Below, piece by piece: positions 27,975 to 35,471 of a DNA stretch of 39,710 nt. Numbering within the stretch: the first letter of the stretch is position 1; each line of letters opens with the position of its first letter. Below the pieces are notes generated by a model, which saw only the letters and a list, made by a program, of their open reading frames with translations, was not told the origin of the DNA and ran no database searches. The position numbers and the translations under genes were made by a program. This stretch comes from Porphyromonas uenonis 60-3. GTDB taxonomy: Bacteria > Bacteroidota > Bacteroidia > Bacteroidales > Porphyromonadaceae. The stretch covers positions 1 to 39,710 of the forward strand of contig NZ_ACLR01000180.1 of assembly GCF_000174775.1 (NCBI RefSeq). The letters run 5' to 3'.

Positions 27975-28703
27975 ATGAAGTACAAAGCACTACTCTTCGA
28001 CCTCGATGACACGCTCTGGGCCACCTTTGACAATAATAAGGCGAGCCTACACAGACTCTACAATGAGGAGGGGTGGGGAGCTTACTACGATACCTTCGAA
28101 GACTACTTCGCCGTCTACTTTCCCCATCAGGAGCAGCTTTGGGACGACTATCGCAAGGGGTATATTAGCAAGGAGCAGCTCCTCCTAGACCGTCTGCGCT
28201 ATCCACTACGGGGGCTCGTCTCGTGGAGCGACCAGCAGGTCATGGAGCTCAACCAGCGTTTCATCAACTACGTGCAGCAGCAGACGGCACTTATACCGCA
28301 TGCCCTAGAGGTGCTCGCAGAGCTACACCGTAGCTACACGATTGTCATCGTGAGCAATGGATTTGAAGAGACGCAGTACGGCAAGATCAACGGCTCTGGT
28401 TTGGCGCCCTACATCGATAAAGTGGTCTTGGTCGACCATGTCGGTGTGCCTAAGCCTGCGACTGAGTTTCTAGACTACGCCTTGAAGGCCGTAGGGTGTA
28501 GTCGTCAGGAAGCGCTCGTCATCGGTGACAGTTGGCCGAGCGACATCCTCTGTGCGCTCAATAGTGGCATTGACTCCGTCTGGTACAACCTATGGCAAGT
28601 CCCGATGCCCACTTATGACCAGCAGCACCACTCAGTCATTGAGATCAGAGACCTGCGGGAGCTACTGCCCCTGCTCACACCGAGTACCGCGCCACGCCTA
28701 TGA
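27975..28703 (+). CDS. HAD-family phosphatase, YjjG-like nucleotidase
   Basis: A 242-residue haloacid-dehalogenase-fold hydrolase. Motif I FDLDDTLW gives nucleophile D9 and acid/base D11. Motif II is IVSNGF, the motif III Lys is in VGVPKPATEF, and motif IV is VIGDSWPSDI. The cap is helical (C1 type), and the overall layout matches YjjG-type 5'-nucleotidases acting on noncanonical nucleotides; the substrate is inferred. The frame is open upstream to 27933, but that TTG lies inside the terminator hairpin, so the ATG at 27975 is chosen. It overlaps recO by 4 nt (ATGA). Confidence 0.87.
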   Translation: MKYKALLFDLDDTLWATFDNNKASLHRLYNEEGWGAYYDTFEDYFAVYFPHQEQLWDDYRKGYISKEQLLLDRLRYPLRGLVSWSDQQVMELNQRFINYVQQQTALIPHALEVLAELHRSYTIVIVSNGFEETQYGKINGSGLAPYIDKVVLVDHVGVPKPATEFLDYALKAVGCSRQEALVIGDSWPSDILCALNSGIDSVWYNLWQVPMPTYDQQHHSVIEIRDLRELLPLLTPSTAPRL

Positions 28704-29431
28704 TTACCACGGTAGAGGGGGTCGTGCTACGTGTCATCCCATACTCAGACCGCTCACTCATAGCTACGCTCTACACAGACCTGTGGGGGGCTGCAGCCTT
28801 CTCCGTGCCTATCGGTGGCAGGAGCAGAGCAACAAGCAATCTCTTCCAACCGCTACGAGGTCTGCAGCTTACGACCCCTTCACCCGCCAGTCAGCCCGTC
28901 AAGCTCATCCGTCAGGTACAGCTCGTCCGTGGCGCACTTCCCTTAGCCCAGCGCCCAGCCGCCAGCGGTTACTTCCTCTATCTCGCTCAGCTCCTCCGAG
29001 AGTTACTCGCTCAGGAGCCAGAGGATCTACGTCTATATAATATAATAGTGCAAGCCCTAGACCAGCTAGACCGCATCGAGAGCCTTGAGGAGTTACAAGG
29101 CTTTGACCTAGCCCTGCTTGTCTCCATACTGCGTGCCAAAGGGTATCTCCCCGAGGGGCTAGAGATGCGAAGCCTGGACTCTGAAAGCTACAGGACACAC
29201 TGGCTAGACCTCGAGCAATGGACGATACTCCCGCTCCGAACCGACTACGCTGTACCGCTAACGCCAGAGCTCCAGAGCGCTTTGCCGAGACTCCTACGAT
29301 ATGATCTAGAGCACTTTGCACCGAATAGCTTTACAACCGCAGAGTACGAGACGCTGCGCAGACTACTGCTCCACTTCACCGAGCTGCACTCGCCCTCCTT
29401 CCGTATCAAGCACATCACGCCACTCCCCTAA
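28700..29431 (+). CDS. recO: DNA repair protein RecO
   Basis: A 243-residue protein that helps RecR load RecA on SSB-coated DNA. The N-terminal OB fold begins TTVEGVVLRVIPYSDRSLIATLYT, typical of RecO, followed by the GG turn of VPIGGRSR. The remainder is the helical RecO C domain. No zinc-binding cysteines are present. The start codon overlaps the stop of the HAD phosphatase gene by 4 nt, so the two are translationally coupled. It converges on the rhuM gene, with 112 nt between. Confidence 0.9.
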   Translation: MITTVEGVVLRVIPYSDRSLIATLYTDLWGAAAFSVPIGGRSRATSNLFQPLRGLQLTTPSPASQPVKLIRQVQLVRGALPLAQRPAASGYFLYLAQLLRELLAQEPEDLRLYNIIVQALDQLDRIESLEELQGFDLALLVSILRAKGYLPEGLEMRSLDSESYRTHWLDLEQWTILPLRTDYAVPLTPELQSALPRLLRYDLEHFAPNSFTTAEYETLRRLLLHFTELHSPSFRIKHITPLP

Positions 29432-29543
29432 GCTGTGGAAGAGGGGGCGAGTTGCCCTTAACTTATCTCATATGCCTGTCCACTAGAGTCTCTACAAGCA
29501 AGCTAAGGCTTTTCAACCCAATAGTTATAGTAGGGCAAATTTC

Positions 29544-30554
29544 CTATTCCTCTTTATGGCTCAAACGAGACATACACTTAATGTCGTAGTCAAGCTCCTT
29601 GATACTCTCCAGATGCTCCATCTCTCGCTGGTGGGCATTGTATGCTTGTAGCTCTTTGGAAGCTTTTCGTACGGCCATCTCATGAGATATGGCTCCAGCG
29701 TGTTCTAGTATGTTTTTGTCATTCATCGTCAGCACGAGGCGTAGCTTCTGTATCCAGTCTCGCATATACATCGGTTTTTCAGCCTGTGCTTGCGCCTCGG
29801 CATAGGCGAGGAATTGCTCTACGATAAGCTTCAGTTGCTTGATCTCTTGCTCATTGAGGTAGTTCTTACCTATTGTGATGTCTCTCTTTCTGACTTTACC
29901 CTCTAGCTCCGTAGAGGTGAGCCCCATCATAGGTAGTGCAGCATTGGATCGATAGTAGATTAGTTCGGCAGCTGTCTTACCACTGACAGCCCAAAGTAGC
30001 TTGTTCTGCACCTCTTTGTAAAAAGCGATAGTCATCTCATCTGAGGGATTGTAATCTATGCTGGTTGCGTAGATATCCTTGATTTGCTGATAGAAGAGCC
30101 TTTCAGACAGACGTATCTCACGAATCCTGTCGAGTAGCTCTTTGAAGTAGTTGTATGCAGAGCCCCTCTTCAGTCGCTCATCATCGAGAGCAAAGCCCTT
30201 GGTTAGGTACTCTCTCAGCTGTTGAGTCGCCCAGATACGGAACTGCGTACCCTGTAGTGACTTCACTCGGTATCCTACCGATATGATGACGTCAAGATTG
30301 TAGTAGTCAATCTGATATTCTTTTCCATCAGAAGCAGTTGTTGCAAATTTTGCAACAACTGAATTACTAGACAGCTCGCCCTCCTCAAAGATGTTTTTGA
30401 TATGTCGAGAGATGGTAGACTTATTTCGTCCGAAGAGGGTAGCCATCTGGTCTAGAGACAGCCATACAGTGTCTTGATTAAATTGTACATCAACCTTTAT
30501 CTTGCCATCTATCGACTGATAGATGAGCATTTGATCTGCTTTGCTTTTGCTCAT
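29544..30554 (-). CDS. RhuM-family protein
   Basis: A 336-residue member of the virulence RhuM family (PF13310 type), named after a Salmonella SPI-3 gene; its biochemical role is not established. Residues about 28-60 (TVWLSLDQMATLFGRNKSTISRHIKNIF) look like a helix-turn-helix, followed by the family core YNLDVIISVGYRVKS and RIWATQQLREYLTKGF. The C-terminal part is helical and charged. The frame is open upstream to 30590, but the ATG at 30554 overlaps the stop of a small upstream ORF as ATGA, so I choose it as the coupled start. Family members often lie in variable DNA-processing or restriction loci, and this one is flanked by repeats, suggesting an accessory cassette. Confidence 0.87.
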   Translation of the reverse strand: MSKSKADQMLIYQSIDGKIKVDVQFNQDTVWLSLDQMATLFGRNKSTISRHIKNIFEEGELSSNSVVAKFATTASDGKEYQIDYYNLDVIISVGYRVKSLQGTQFRIWATQQLREYLTKGFALDDERLKRGSAYNYFKELLDRIREIRLSERLFYQQIKDIYATSIDYNPSDEMTIAFYKEVQNKLLWAVSGKTAAELIYYRSNAALPMMGLTSTELEGKVRKRDITIGKNYLNEQEIKQLKLIVEQFLAYAEAQAQAEKPMYMRDWIQKLRLVLTMNDKNILEHAGAISHEMAVRKASKELQAYNAHQREMEHLESIKELDYDIKCMSRLSHKEE

Positions 30555-30751
30555 AGCTCTTGCTGGGTCATAGTTGCATTCATGTGCCACTGCTGGAAGA
30601 AGGCTTGTAGCCTCAAAACCTCCTGCACAAAGCTACGCAAATCAGCCCACATATCCGCCACGCCCACGCTCATCTTAGTTTTGAGAAATCCGTGCATCGC
30701 GAAGGCGGAGTAGTCGTTGGCGCTGTTCGTATCGTGCTGATTACTTAGCAT
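30551..30751 (-). CDS. Small unknown protein coupled to rhuM, possibly a gene remnant
   Basis: A 66-residue ORF whose TGA overlaps the rhuM ATG by 4 nt. I do not recognise the family. It has the region SANDYSAFAMHGFLKTK and a likely amphipathic helix ADLRSFVQEVLRLQAFFQQW. The frame stays open about nine codons upstream of the ATG (reading GNYFWNSY) before a stop at 30779-30781, and that stretch looks protein-like, so this could be the C-terminal remnant of a longer gene. Supporting a real gene are the coupling to rhuM and a TACTTTTG box just upstream. It has no signal peptide or TM segment. Confidence 0.5.
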   Translation of the reverse strand: MLSNQHDTNSANDYSAFAMHGFLKTKMSVGVADMWADLRSFVQEVLRLQAFFQQWHMNATMTQQEL

Positions 30752-30757
30752 ATACGA

Positions 30758-30840
30758 GTTCCAAAAGTAGTTCCCCTTTTAGAACTTTTTAGTTCCAAGG
30801 GAGGAACTCTTCGGTTCCAACGCTGGGAAGTTTTTGGAAA
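30758..30840. repeat. 22-nt phased GTTCC/GGAAC hairpin array
   Basis: GTTCC occurs at 30770, 30792 and 30814, exactly 22 nt apart, with another at 30758. Two units fold as hairpins: AGTTC/GAACT (30769-30786) and AGTTCC/GGAACT (30791-30808). It overlaps the likely promoter of the small ORF and rhuM. Between 30841 and 30997 I see no gene or clear signal. Confidence 0.7.
30762..30769 (-). promoter_or_regulatory. Possible -7 box for the small ORF-rhuM pair
   Basis: TACTTTTG on the minus strand fits TAnnTTTG and lies 10 nt before the ATG at 30751, implying a very short leader. No TTG is at the expected distance. The box is embedded between two GGAACT repeats of the array at 30758-30840. Confidence 0.3.
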
Positions 30841-30997
30841 GTTGTAAGATTGATTCGTCGCACGGCTGGTTGCGAGGTGCCAGGGGTGGCGCATTATATA
30901 TAGTTATTGCTGTCCAGTGAAAGCTTTTTGAGGGGGCATCGGGTAGATCGTTCTGCAGAAATGAGCTAACTATCAGTACCACTTGGGTGAAACAAAA

Positions 30998-31076
30998 GTT
31001 TCCTAGGTATGAAACTAGAGTTTCCTAGGCATGAAACTAGAGTTTCCTAGGCATGAAACTAGAGTTCCCTATGAAG
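30998..31076. repeat. 22-nt tandem array GTTTC-N8-GAAAC, 3.5 units
   Basis: Units at 30998-31019, 31020-31041 and 31042-31063 are identical except for one base, and a degenerate fourth starts at 31064. Each has the form GTTTC CTAGGCAT GAAAC, able to fold as a 5-bp hairpin, plus TAGA. There are no spacers. The array abuts the 121-nt repeat at 31077. Confidence 0.88.
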
Positions 31077-31197
31077 AAAACTGTAGATTGGTCGAAGTCG
31101 AGTAGTCGGACAGCAATACTATATAACGAATTCATCCAAGTCTCGCTTGTCGCTAATGTGTAGCTCCTAACGGAGCAATTATAATGCGTCAGCCCTG
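31077..31197 (-). repeat. 121-nt dispersed repeat, copy A
   Basis: Matches the reverse complement of 39109-39229 over 121 nt with two mismatches by eye. It contains the palindrome GCTCCTAACGGAGC (5-bp stem, 4-nt loop). It ends 27 nt before the mazG -7 box. One reading frame on the minus strand is open across the whole repeat in both copies, but two differences (one synonymous) cannot show coding. I do not recognise the family. Confidence 0.88.
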
Positions 31198-31223
31198 TGC
31201 GAGGTGCTTTGACCTCAAAGTGG

Positions 31224-31231
31224 TACCTTTG
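31224..31231 (+). promoter_or_regulatory. -7 box of the mazG promoter
   Basis: TACCTTTG is a perfect TAnnTTTG element 22 nt ahead of the mazG ATG. GAGGTG (31201-31206) lies 23 nt upstream start to start, exactly as in front of pyrG; no TTG is at the canonical position. Confidence 0.6.
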
Positions 31232-31252
31232 CACTGTAATAACTGACAAGCT

Positions 31253-32044
31253 ATGATACACAGCAAAGATGAACGGCTGGAGGCTTTCTCCCGTCTACTG
31301 GATGTCCTCGACAATCTGCGTACCCATTGTCCCTGGGATCGCAAGCAGACGAATGAGTCGCTACGGGCTAACACGATCGAGGAGGTCTACGAGCTCAGCG
31401 ATGCGCTACAGCAGGGTGATACGAATGCGGTGTGCAAGGAGCTGGGCGATGTGCTCCTGCATGTCCTCTTCTATGCTCGCATAGGGGATGAGCAGGGGAA
31501 CTTTGACATTGTAGATGTGTGCAACAAGCTGTGCAACAAGCTGATCTTTCGCCACCCACATATCTATGCGACTGAGCAGGTCGAGGATGCGGGTCAGGTG
31601 GTGCAGCTATGGGAGCAGGTGAAGCAAAAGGAGAAGGACGGCAATAAGTCGGTCCTCTCGGGCGTGCCGTCGGCTCTACCAGCACTGATCAAGGCGTACC
31701 GCATACAGGACAAGGCGCGTGCCGTCGGCTTCGACTGGCAGGAGCGTGAGGAGGTCTGGGCGAAGGTGCGTGAAGAGCTGCAGGAGGTCGAGCAGGAGAT
31801 GACTGCGGGGAGTGCCGATGATCTAGAAGCTGAGGTAGGGGACTTGCTCTTTAGCATTGTCAATGCGGCTCGTCTCTATGGGGTCAACCCAGACAATGCA
31901 CTGGAGCGGACGAATCGTAAGTTTATCGAGCGCTTTGGGTACATTGAGCGGACCGCTAAGGAGCATGGCAAAAGTATCACCGACCTCTCGCTAGAGGAGA
32001 TGGAGACGCTATGGCAAGAAGCAAAGAAGGGTGTCAACCAATAG
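31253..32044 (+). CDS. mazG: Nucleoside triphosphate pyrophosphohydrolase MazG
   Basis: A 263-residue cytosolic enzyme that hydrolyses NTPs and dNTPs to monophosphate and pyrophosphate, a housecleaning role. Two tandem MazG domains are visible. The first carries CPWDRKQTNESL, then the metal-binding EExxE (E43, E44, E47) and KELGDVLLHVLF. The second carries ELQEVEQEM and EAEVGDLLFSIVNAARL. The length equals E. coli MazG. It leads a compact plus-strand group with the methyltransferase and outer-membrane-like genes. Confidence 0.95.
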   Translation: MIHSKDERLEAFSRLLDVLDNLRTHCPWDRKQTNESLRANTIEEVYELSDALQQGDTNAVCKELGDVLLHVLFYARIGDEQGNFDIVDVCNKLCNKLIFRHPHIYATEQVEDAGQVVQLWEQVKQKEKDGNKSVLSGVPSALPALIKAYRIQDKARAVGFDWQEREEVWAKVREELQEVEQEMTAGSADDLEAEVGDLLFSIVNAARLYGVNPDNALERTNRKFIERFGYIERTAKEHGKSITDLSLEEMETLWQEAKKGVNQ

Positions 32045-32054
32045 TCCTTTCGCT

Positions 32055-32984
32055 ATGATCGCATGTAGTCTCTCTAAGCAAACTTGCCCGCATTGCCACA
32101 ATAGCAGCTACACCGAGCTGTGGGAGTGTGAGGATCATCTGGTCTCGCATGAGCATTATGCGATAGGGCGCTGCAACCAGTGCGGACTGCTACAGACCTT
32201 GACGCCACCTCCCGCAGAGGAGCTAGGACACTACTACGACAGCTCTGATTATCTGAGCCATCAGACTGAGGGGCGGGGCGGTATGGCGCGCATCTATCGT
32301 GCGGTGAAGCGCTACCGCATAGGACGGCGTGTACGGACCGCTCGCAAGCTCTGTGCGACAGCTCCGCAGATGATGCTAGAGGTCGGAGCGGGTGTCGGAG
32401 CTTTTGCCAATGCTATGCAGGAGCGAGGGTGCAAGGCTTATGTCGTGGAACAGAGCAAAGCGGCACGAGAGCTGTGCGCTCAGAAGATTCCCAGCGAACA
32501 ACTCTTCGCTACGACACAAGAGCTGGTGGCTCACACCGATCTATCTGGTCAGCTAGACTTGATCTGTCTGTGGCATAGTTTGGAGCATTTACCAGATTTG
32601 GCCGATCAGCTGGAGATTTACGATAAACTTCTCAAGCCTGGGGGGGCGCTTTGCATCGCTGTGCCTAATGCGCAGAGCTTTGACGCTAGCTATTATCGAG
32701 AGCTATGGGCTGCCTACGATGTGCCGCGTCATCTGTGGCACTTTACGCCATACTCGATGCGGCAGACGGTTGAGGCGCACCACTTTTCCCTACAGAAGAT
32801 TCGTCCGCAGCGACTAGATGTCTACTACATTGCGCTACTGAGCGAAAGCTACAAGCAGGGTGGACGTACGAACTGGGTCACTTGGCTCAAAGCTTTTGGC
32901 GTGGGCTTCTCTTACCACGTACGCTCTCTCTTTACACCGATGAGAGCGAGCGCATTGCTCTACCACTTCGTTCGTCAAGCATGA
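32055..32984 (+). CDS. Class I SAM-dependent methyltransferase with N-terminal zinc ribbon
   Basis: A 309-residue protein. The N-terminus has two Cys pairs (CPHC and CNQC, about 27 residues apart), probably a zinc ribbon. SAM motif I is LEVGAGVGAFANAM, and CLWHSLEHLPD plus LLKPGGALCIAVPN are Methyltransf_23/11 features. This architecture is common in methyltransferases for surface sugars, lipids or small molecules; the substrate is unknown. The frame is open from a GTG at 32031 inside mazG, but the ATG at 32055, 10 nt after the mazG stop, is preferred. It overlaps the next gene by 4 nt. Confidence 0.83.
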   Translation: MIACSLSKQTCPHCHNSSYTELWECEDHLVSHEHYAIGRCNQCGLLQTLTPPPAEELGHYYDSSDYLSHQTEGRGGMARIYRAVKRYRIGRRVRTARKLCATAPQMMLEVGAGVGAFANAMQERGCKAYVVEQSKAARELCAQKIPSEQLFATTQELVAHTDLSGQLDLICLWHSLEHLPDLADQLEIYDKLLKPGGALCIAVPNAQSFDASYYRELWAAYDVPRHLWHFTPYSMRQTVEAHHFSLQKIRPQRLDVYYIALLSESYKQGGRTNWVTWLKAFGVGFSYHVRSLFTPMRASALLYHFVRQA

Positions 32985-34174
32985 TGAAGGCGAGACAGCT
33001 ACTGGGGGCGATCCTACTAGTGCTAGCCCCGTTCTCCGTACTCAGCGCTAACAACGTTGCGGAACTGGGCGTGGACTCGGTGCATCTGCGCATGGGGGTA
33101 GACGCGGTGACCTTCTTTCGCAATAATGAGTACCACTCAGACTATCAGCTCGGCTATACGCTCCCTGGGTGGCAGCTGAGCCCCACTGTGGCGCTGGAGC
33201 ATGGCAAGGTGCGTCTCGTTGGCGGGGTTTACAGCCTCACTTTACTAGGAGCACAGCGCTATCCACGAGGTGGCTGGTACGACCACATGCCACACTGGGG
33301 GGAAAAGCCTGAGAAGCAGGGGAGTGGCGTGCATCTGCGTCCTATCCTCTCCTTACAATACAGACCGAATGACCATATCAACGTCTCGATGGGGACGCTC
33401 CTCGGGGCTAAGACGCTAGCGCTACGAGGTGTCGCCTCGTCTATCGTCGATCAAGGCGGAGCACTCTCGCTCGTCTCTCCACTATACGACCCTGAGTACA
33501 GCTTCACACGGGACCCCGCGCAGGGGGCGATGATCCAGCTAAGCTATCCACGCTTTGACCTAGAGGCACTTGTGGATTGGCAAGGGTTCATCTTCCCTGG
33601 CGAGACTCATCAAGAGGCTTTTTCAGCCCTACTATCCACAGCTTATCAGCTCCACAGCAGCGACAGTTGGAAAACGCAACTAGAGTTGCAAGCTACGGCT
33701 CACCATCGGGCAGGAGAGATACAGCAGATGTCGCCTCCAGACACGCTACACACCTACTTAGCGGGTGCCACTGGGGTGACTACACAATATAAATATGCCT
33801 CGCAGGGGACGGTCGAAGGGTCGCTGCACTTCTTGGACTCCTCGCTACGTGACGGCAAGCCTGAGCCACCTCTTGGATATGGCTTCTATGGTCGCTTGGC
33901 TTGGCGACATAAGCTCCTTCGCCTAGTGGTTGATGCTACTTACGGATACAATTACTATGCTCCATATGGAGGACCGCTCCTTTCGTCTGCTCGTACAGCA
34001 GGCGACCAATGGCGACTGGGCATTTATCCCGCACTAGATGTGCCTCTCTCGGGCTTTGGTGACTTGCGCCTGGAGGGTGCCCTCTGGTGGAACCGTCGTA
34101 CCGCTACGCCGAGCCGTCTGAGCCATATGCTCTCTCTGACGCTCACCTTCCACTACGACAAAGTATTTCGCTAA
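32981..34174 (+). CDS. Putative outer-membrane beta-barrel protein
   Basis: A 397-residue exported protein of unknown function. Residues 1-24 are a signal peptide (KARQLLGAILLVLAPFSVLSA). The mature part is rich in alternating polar/hydrophobic stretches with aromatic girdles (YQLGYTLPGW, GRLAWRHKLLRLVVDATYGYNYY) and ends LTLTFHYDKVFR, fitting a beta-barrel that finishes near the C-terminus. The ATG at 32981 overlaps the methyltransferase stop as ATGA; the longer frame back to 32882 lacks a signal peptide at its start and is rejected. The coupling suggests a link with the methyltransferase, but no substrate can be named. Confidence 0.72.
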   Translation: MMKARQLLGAILLVLAPFSVLSANNVAELGVDSVHLRMGVDAVTFFRNNEYHSDYQLGYTLPGWQLSPTVALEHGKVRLVGGVYSLTLLGAQRYPRGGWYDHMPHWGEKPEKQGSGVHLRPILSLQYRPNDHINVSMGTLLGAKTLALRGVASSIVDQGGALSLVSPLYDPEYSFTRDPAQGAMIQLSYPRFDLEALVDWQGFIFPGETHQEAFSALLSTAYQLHSSDSWKTQLELQATAHHRAGEIQQMSPPDTLHTYLAGATGVTTQYKYASQGTVEGSLHFLDSSLRDGKPEPPLGYGFYGRLAWRHKLLRLVVDATYGYNYYAPYGGPLLSSARTAGDQWRLGIYPALDVPLSGFGDLRLEGALWWNRRTATPSRLSHMLSLTLTFHYDKVFR

Positions 34175-34202
34175 AGGGGGGCGGGCAGCGCTTCTTTTAG
34201 AT

Positions 34203-34226
34203 GAAAGGAATGTTGTGCTTCCTTTC
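34203..34226. terminator. Hairpin between converging genes
   Basis: A perfect 8-bp stem GAAAGGAA/TTCCTTTC with an 8-nt loop lies 28 nt after the outer-membrane-like gene and 74 nt after the end of the XRE regulator gene on the other strand. There is no clear T-run on either side, so terminator function is tentative. Confidence 0.35.
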
Positions 34227-34299
34227 TAGATACACCCGTTTAGGCTGTCTGCTTTTGATCAAGTAGGTAGCCTTTACTTGTGACTGTACGAGGCAACTT

Positions 34300-34815
34300 T
34301 TACTTCCTATTGCTCTGAGGAACGAATATCTCGTAGCTCCCGTCACTATAAAAGATGCGTATCTCGTGAACTTCACGCTCTGGAGCATCTGGCTGGTGAA
34401 GCATCTGACGTATCTGCTCAACCTCCTCTCGGGTAAATGGAAAGGGCGCTCCCTGACTTGGTGAAGTGTGCTCAGACGTGAGCTCTCGCTGCTCAGGCTG
34501 TGTTGGCTGAAGAGATGATGCGCCAGCTCCCTCATAACTGCCAAAGAGCGTGCCCTCTAAAGAGGTCGTGACGCTCTTCTCCTCTTCGCGCTTAGGTGCT
34601 CCCTTGCCAAAGAGTAACCACTCATAGCTCCACGATGGATAGGCGGTAATGATATTATTCAGCGTCTCTATCGTGGGACGATTGCGCCCGTTGAGCATAT
34701 GACTGATGACAGACGGCGTGATACCTGCCTCTGTCGCAAAAGCTGTAGCGTTTAGCTCCATGGACTCCATCATGTAGCGTACACGCTCTATAATTCCCTC
34801 TGATTCGATCAACAT
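34300..34815 (-). CDS. XRE-family helix-turn-helix regulator
   Basis: A 171-residue DNA-binding protein. Residues about 9-65 form the HTH_3 domain (ATAFATEAGITPSVISHMLNGRNRPTIETL), followed by YPSWSYEWLLFGKG, a phrase common in Bacteroidota XRE regulators. A Ser/Thr/Pro-rich linker and a C-terminal block IRIFYSDGSYEIFVP follow. The frame is open to 34977, but the ATG at 34815 starts directly before the HTH and has AAGGAGAGAG just upstream, so I choose it. It is divergent from the pilin gene across a 656-nt AT-rich spacer, making it a candidate regulator of that gene or of itself. Confidence 0.85.
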   Translation of the reverse strand: MLIESEGIIERVRYMMESMELNATAFATEAGITPSVISHMLNGRNRPTIETLNNIITAYPSWSYEWLLFGKGAPKREEEKSVTTSLEGTLFGSYEGAGASSLQPTQPEQRELTSEHTSPSQGAPFPFTREEVEQIRQMLHQPDAPEREVHEIRIFYSDGSYEIFVPQSNRK

Positions 34816-35471
34816 AGTCTCTCTCCTTATCACATATTCATTTGTAACGAACGAAAATACGGCCAATAGAAATGTATTGCCATACAAATGTAGCGAATAC
34901 AATTGAGATGACAAGCAATTCTGTGATAGAGATACGTTCTTTGTAGTAGATATATCAGATAGTACATGGTTTTCCACCTACATCTTATCTACACATATCG
35001 GAATCTATAAACTGGACAATAGGTAGTTACAGCTACTTATTAGCTTAGTAGCGTAGAGGAGAGTTACGACCTATCAGTATACAGCCAAATATTAGTGGGC
35101 AGTAGCTTGCCGAATCGTTTGTAACTAGCTCATAATTAGTGAAGAATGTGTAATTATATAATAGTTATAATATCGTGAAACGTTAGATATCACAAGTGAA
35201 TCTTCCATTGTTTGTTTGTAGTAGAAATGACTGCTATAGTGACGTGAAGTCTCTCTTGATACGGTTGTGATGTGTTTGAATTGTATTGCAGTCTGATTTA
35301 TTTCATTTGTGTATCCTATTTTCATTCAATTGTGATTGCATTGTCTCGTCTTTTGCCTTCTATTTTTGCTTTGTCAATAGTCGGTGGATGTTGGGGGGCT
35401 TGGAGGGTTCTTCCCTTTTGCTTAACTTCGCACTATAAAGTAAAGAATCCTGTCGCTTAAAGCTTAAATCT
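34816..35471. other. AT-rich spacer between XRE regulator and pilin
   Basis: This 656-nt stretch is clearly more AT-rich than the rest of the window and has no convincing gene. It holds an inverted repeat TGTAT-TGCC-ATACA (34873-34886), a possible operator upstream of the XRE gene, and a likely pilin promoter near 35341-35368. Several ATTTGT and CAATTGTGATTG words recur without a clear pattern. Low GC and lack of genes are typical of promoter regions of variable surface genes, or of recently acquired DNA. Confidence 0.5.
35341..35368 (+). promoter_or_regulatory. Possible promoter of the pilin gene
   Basis: TTG (35341-35343), a 17-nt spacer and TATTTTTG (35361-35368) fit the Bacteroidetes pattern, although the spacer is two bases short. 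The leader to the ATG at 35472 would be about 95 nt. Confidence 0.4.

Noticed and set aside
30998-31063. Direct repeats suggestive of a CRISPR array
   Set aside because: The 22-nt units are contiguous with no unique spacers, and no cas genes are present. The same applies to 21724-21850.
31037-31261. 74-residue minus-strand frame over the 121-nt repeat
   Set aside because: It overlaps the mazG promoter and start and the 22-nt array. Only the repeat part is shared with the second copy, and two differences cannot show coding selection.
32882-32980. Longer start for the outer-membrane-like protein
   Set aside because: The extra 33 residues lie inside the methyltransferase gene and bury the clear signal peptide that begins at 32981.
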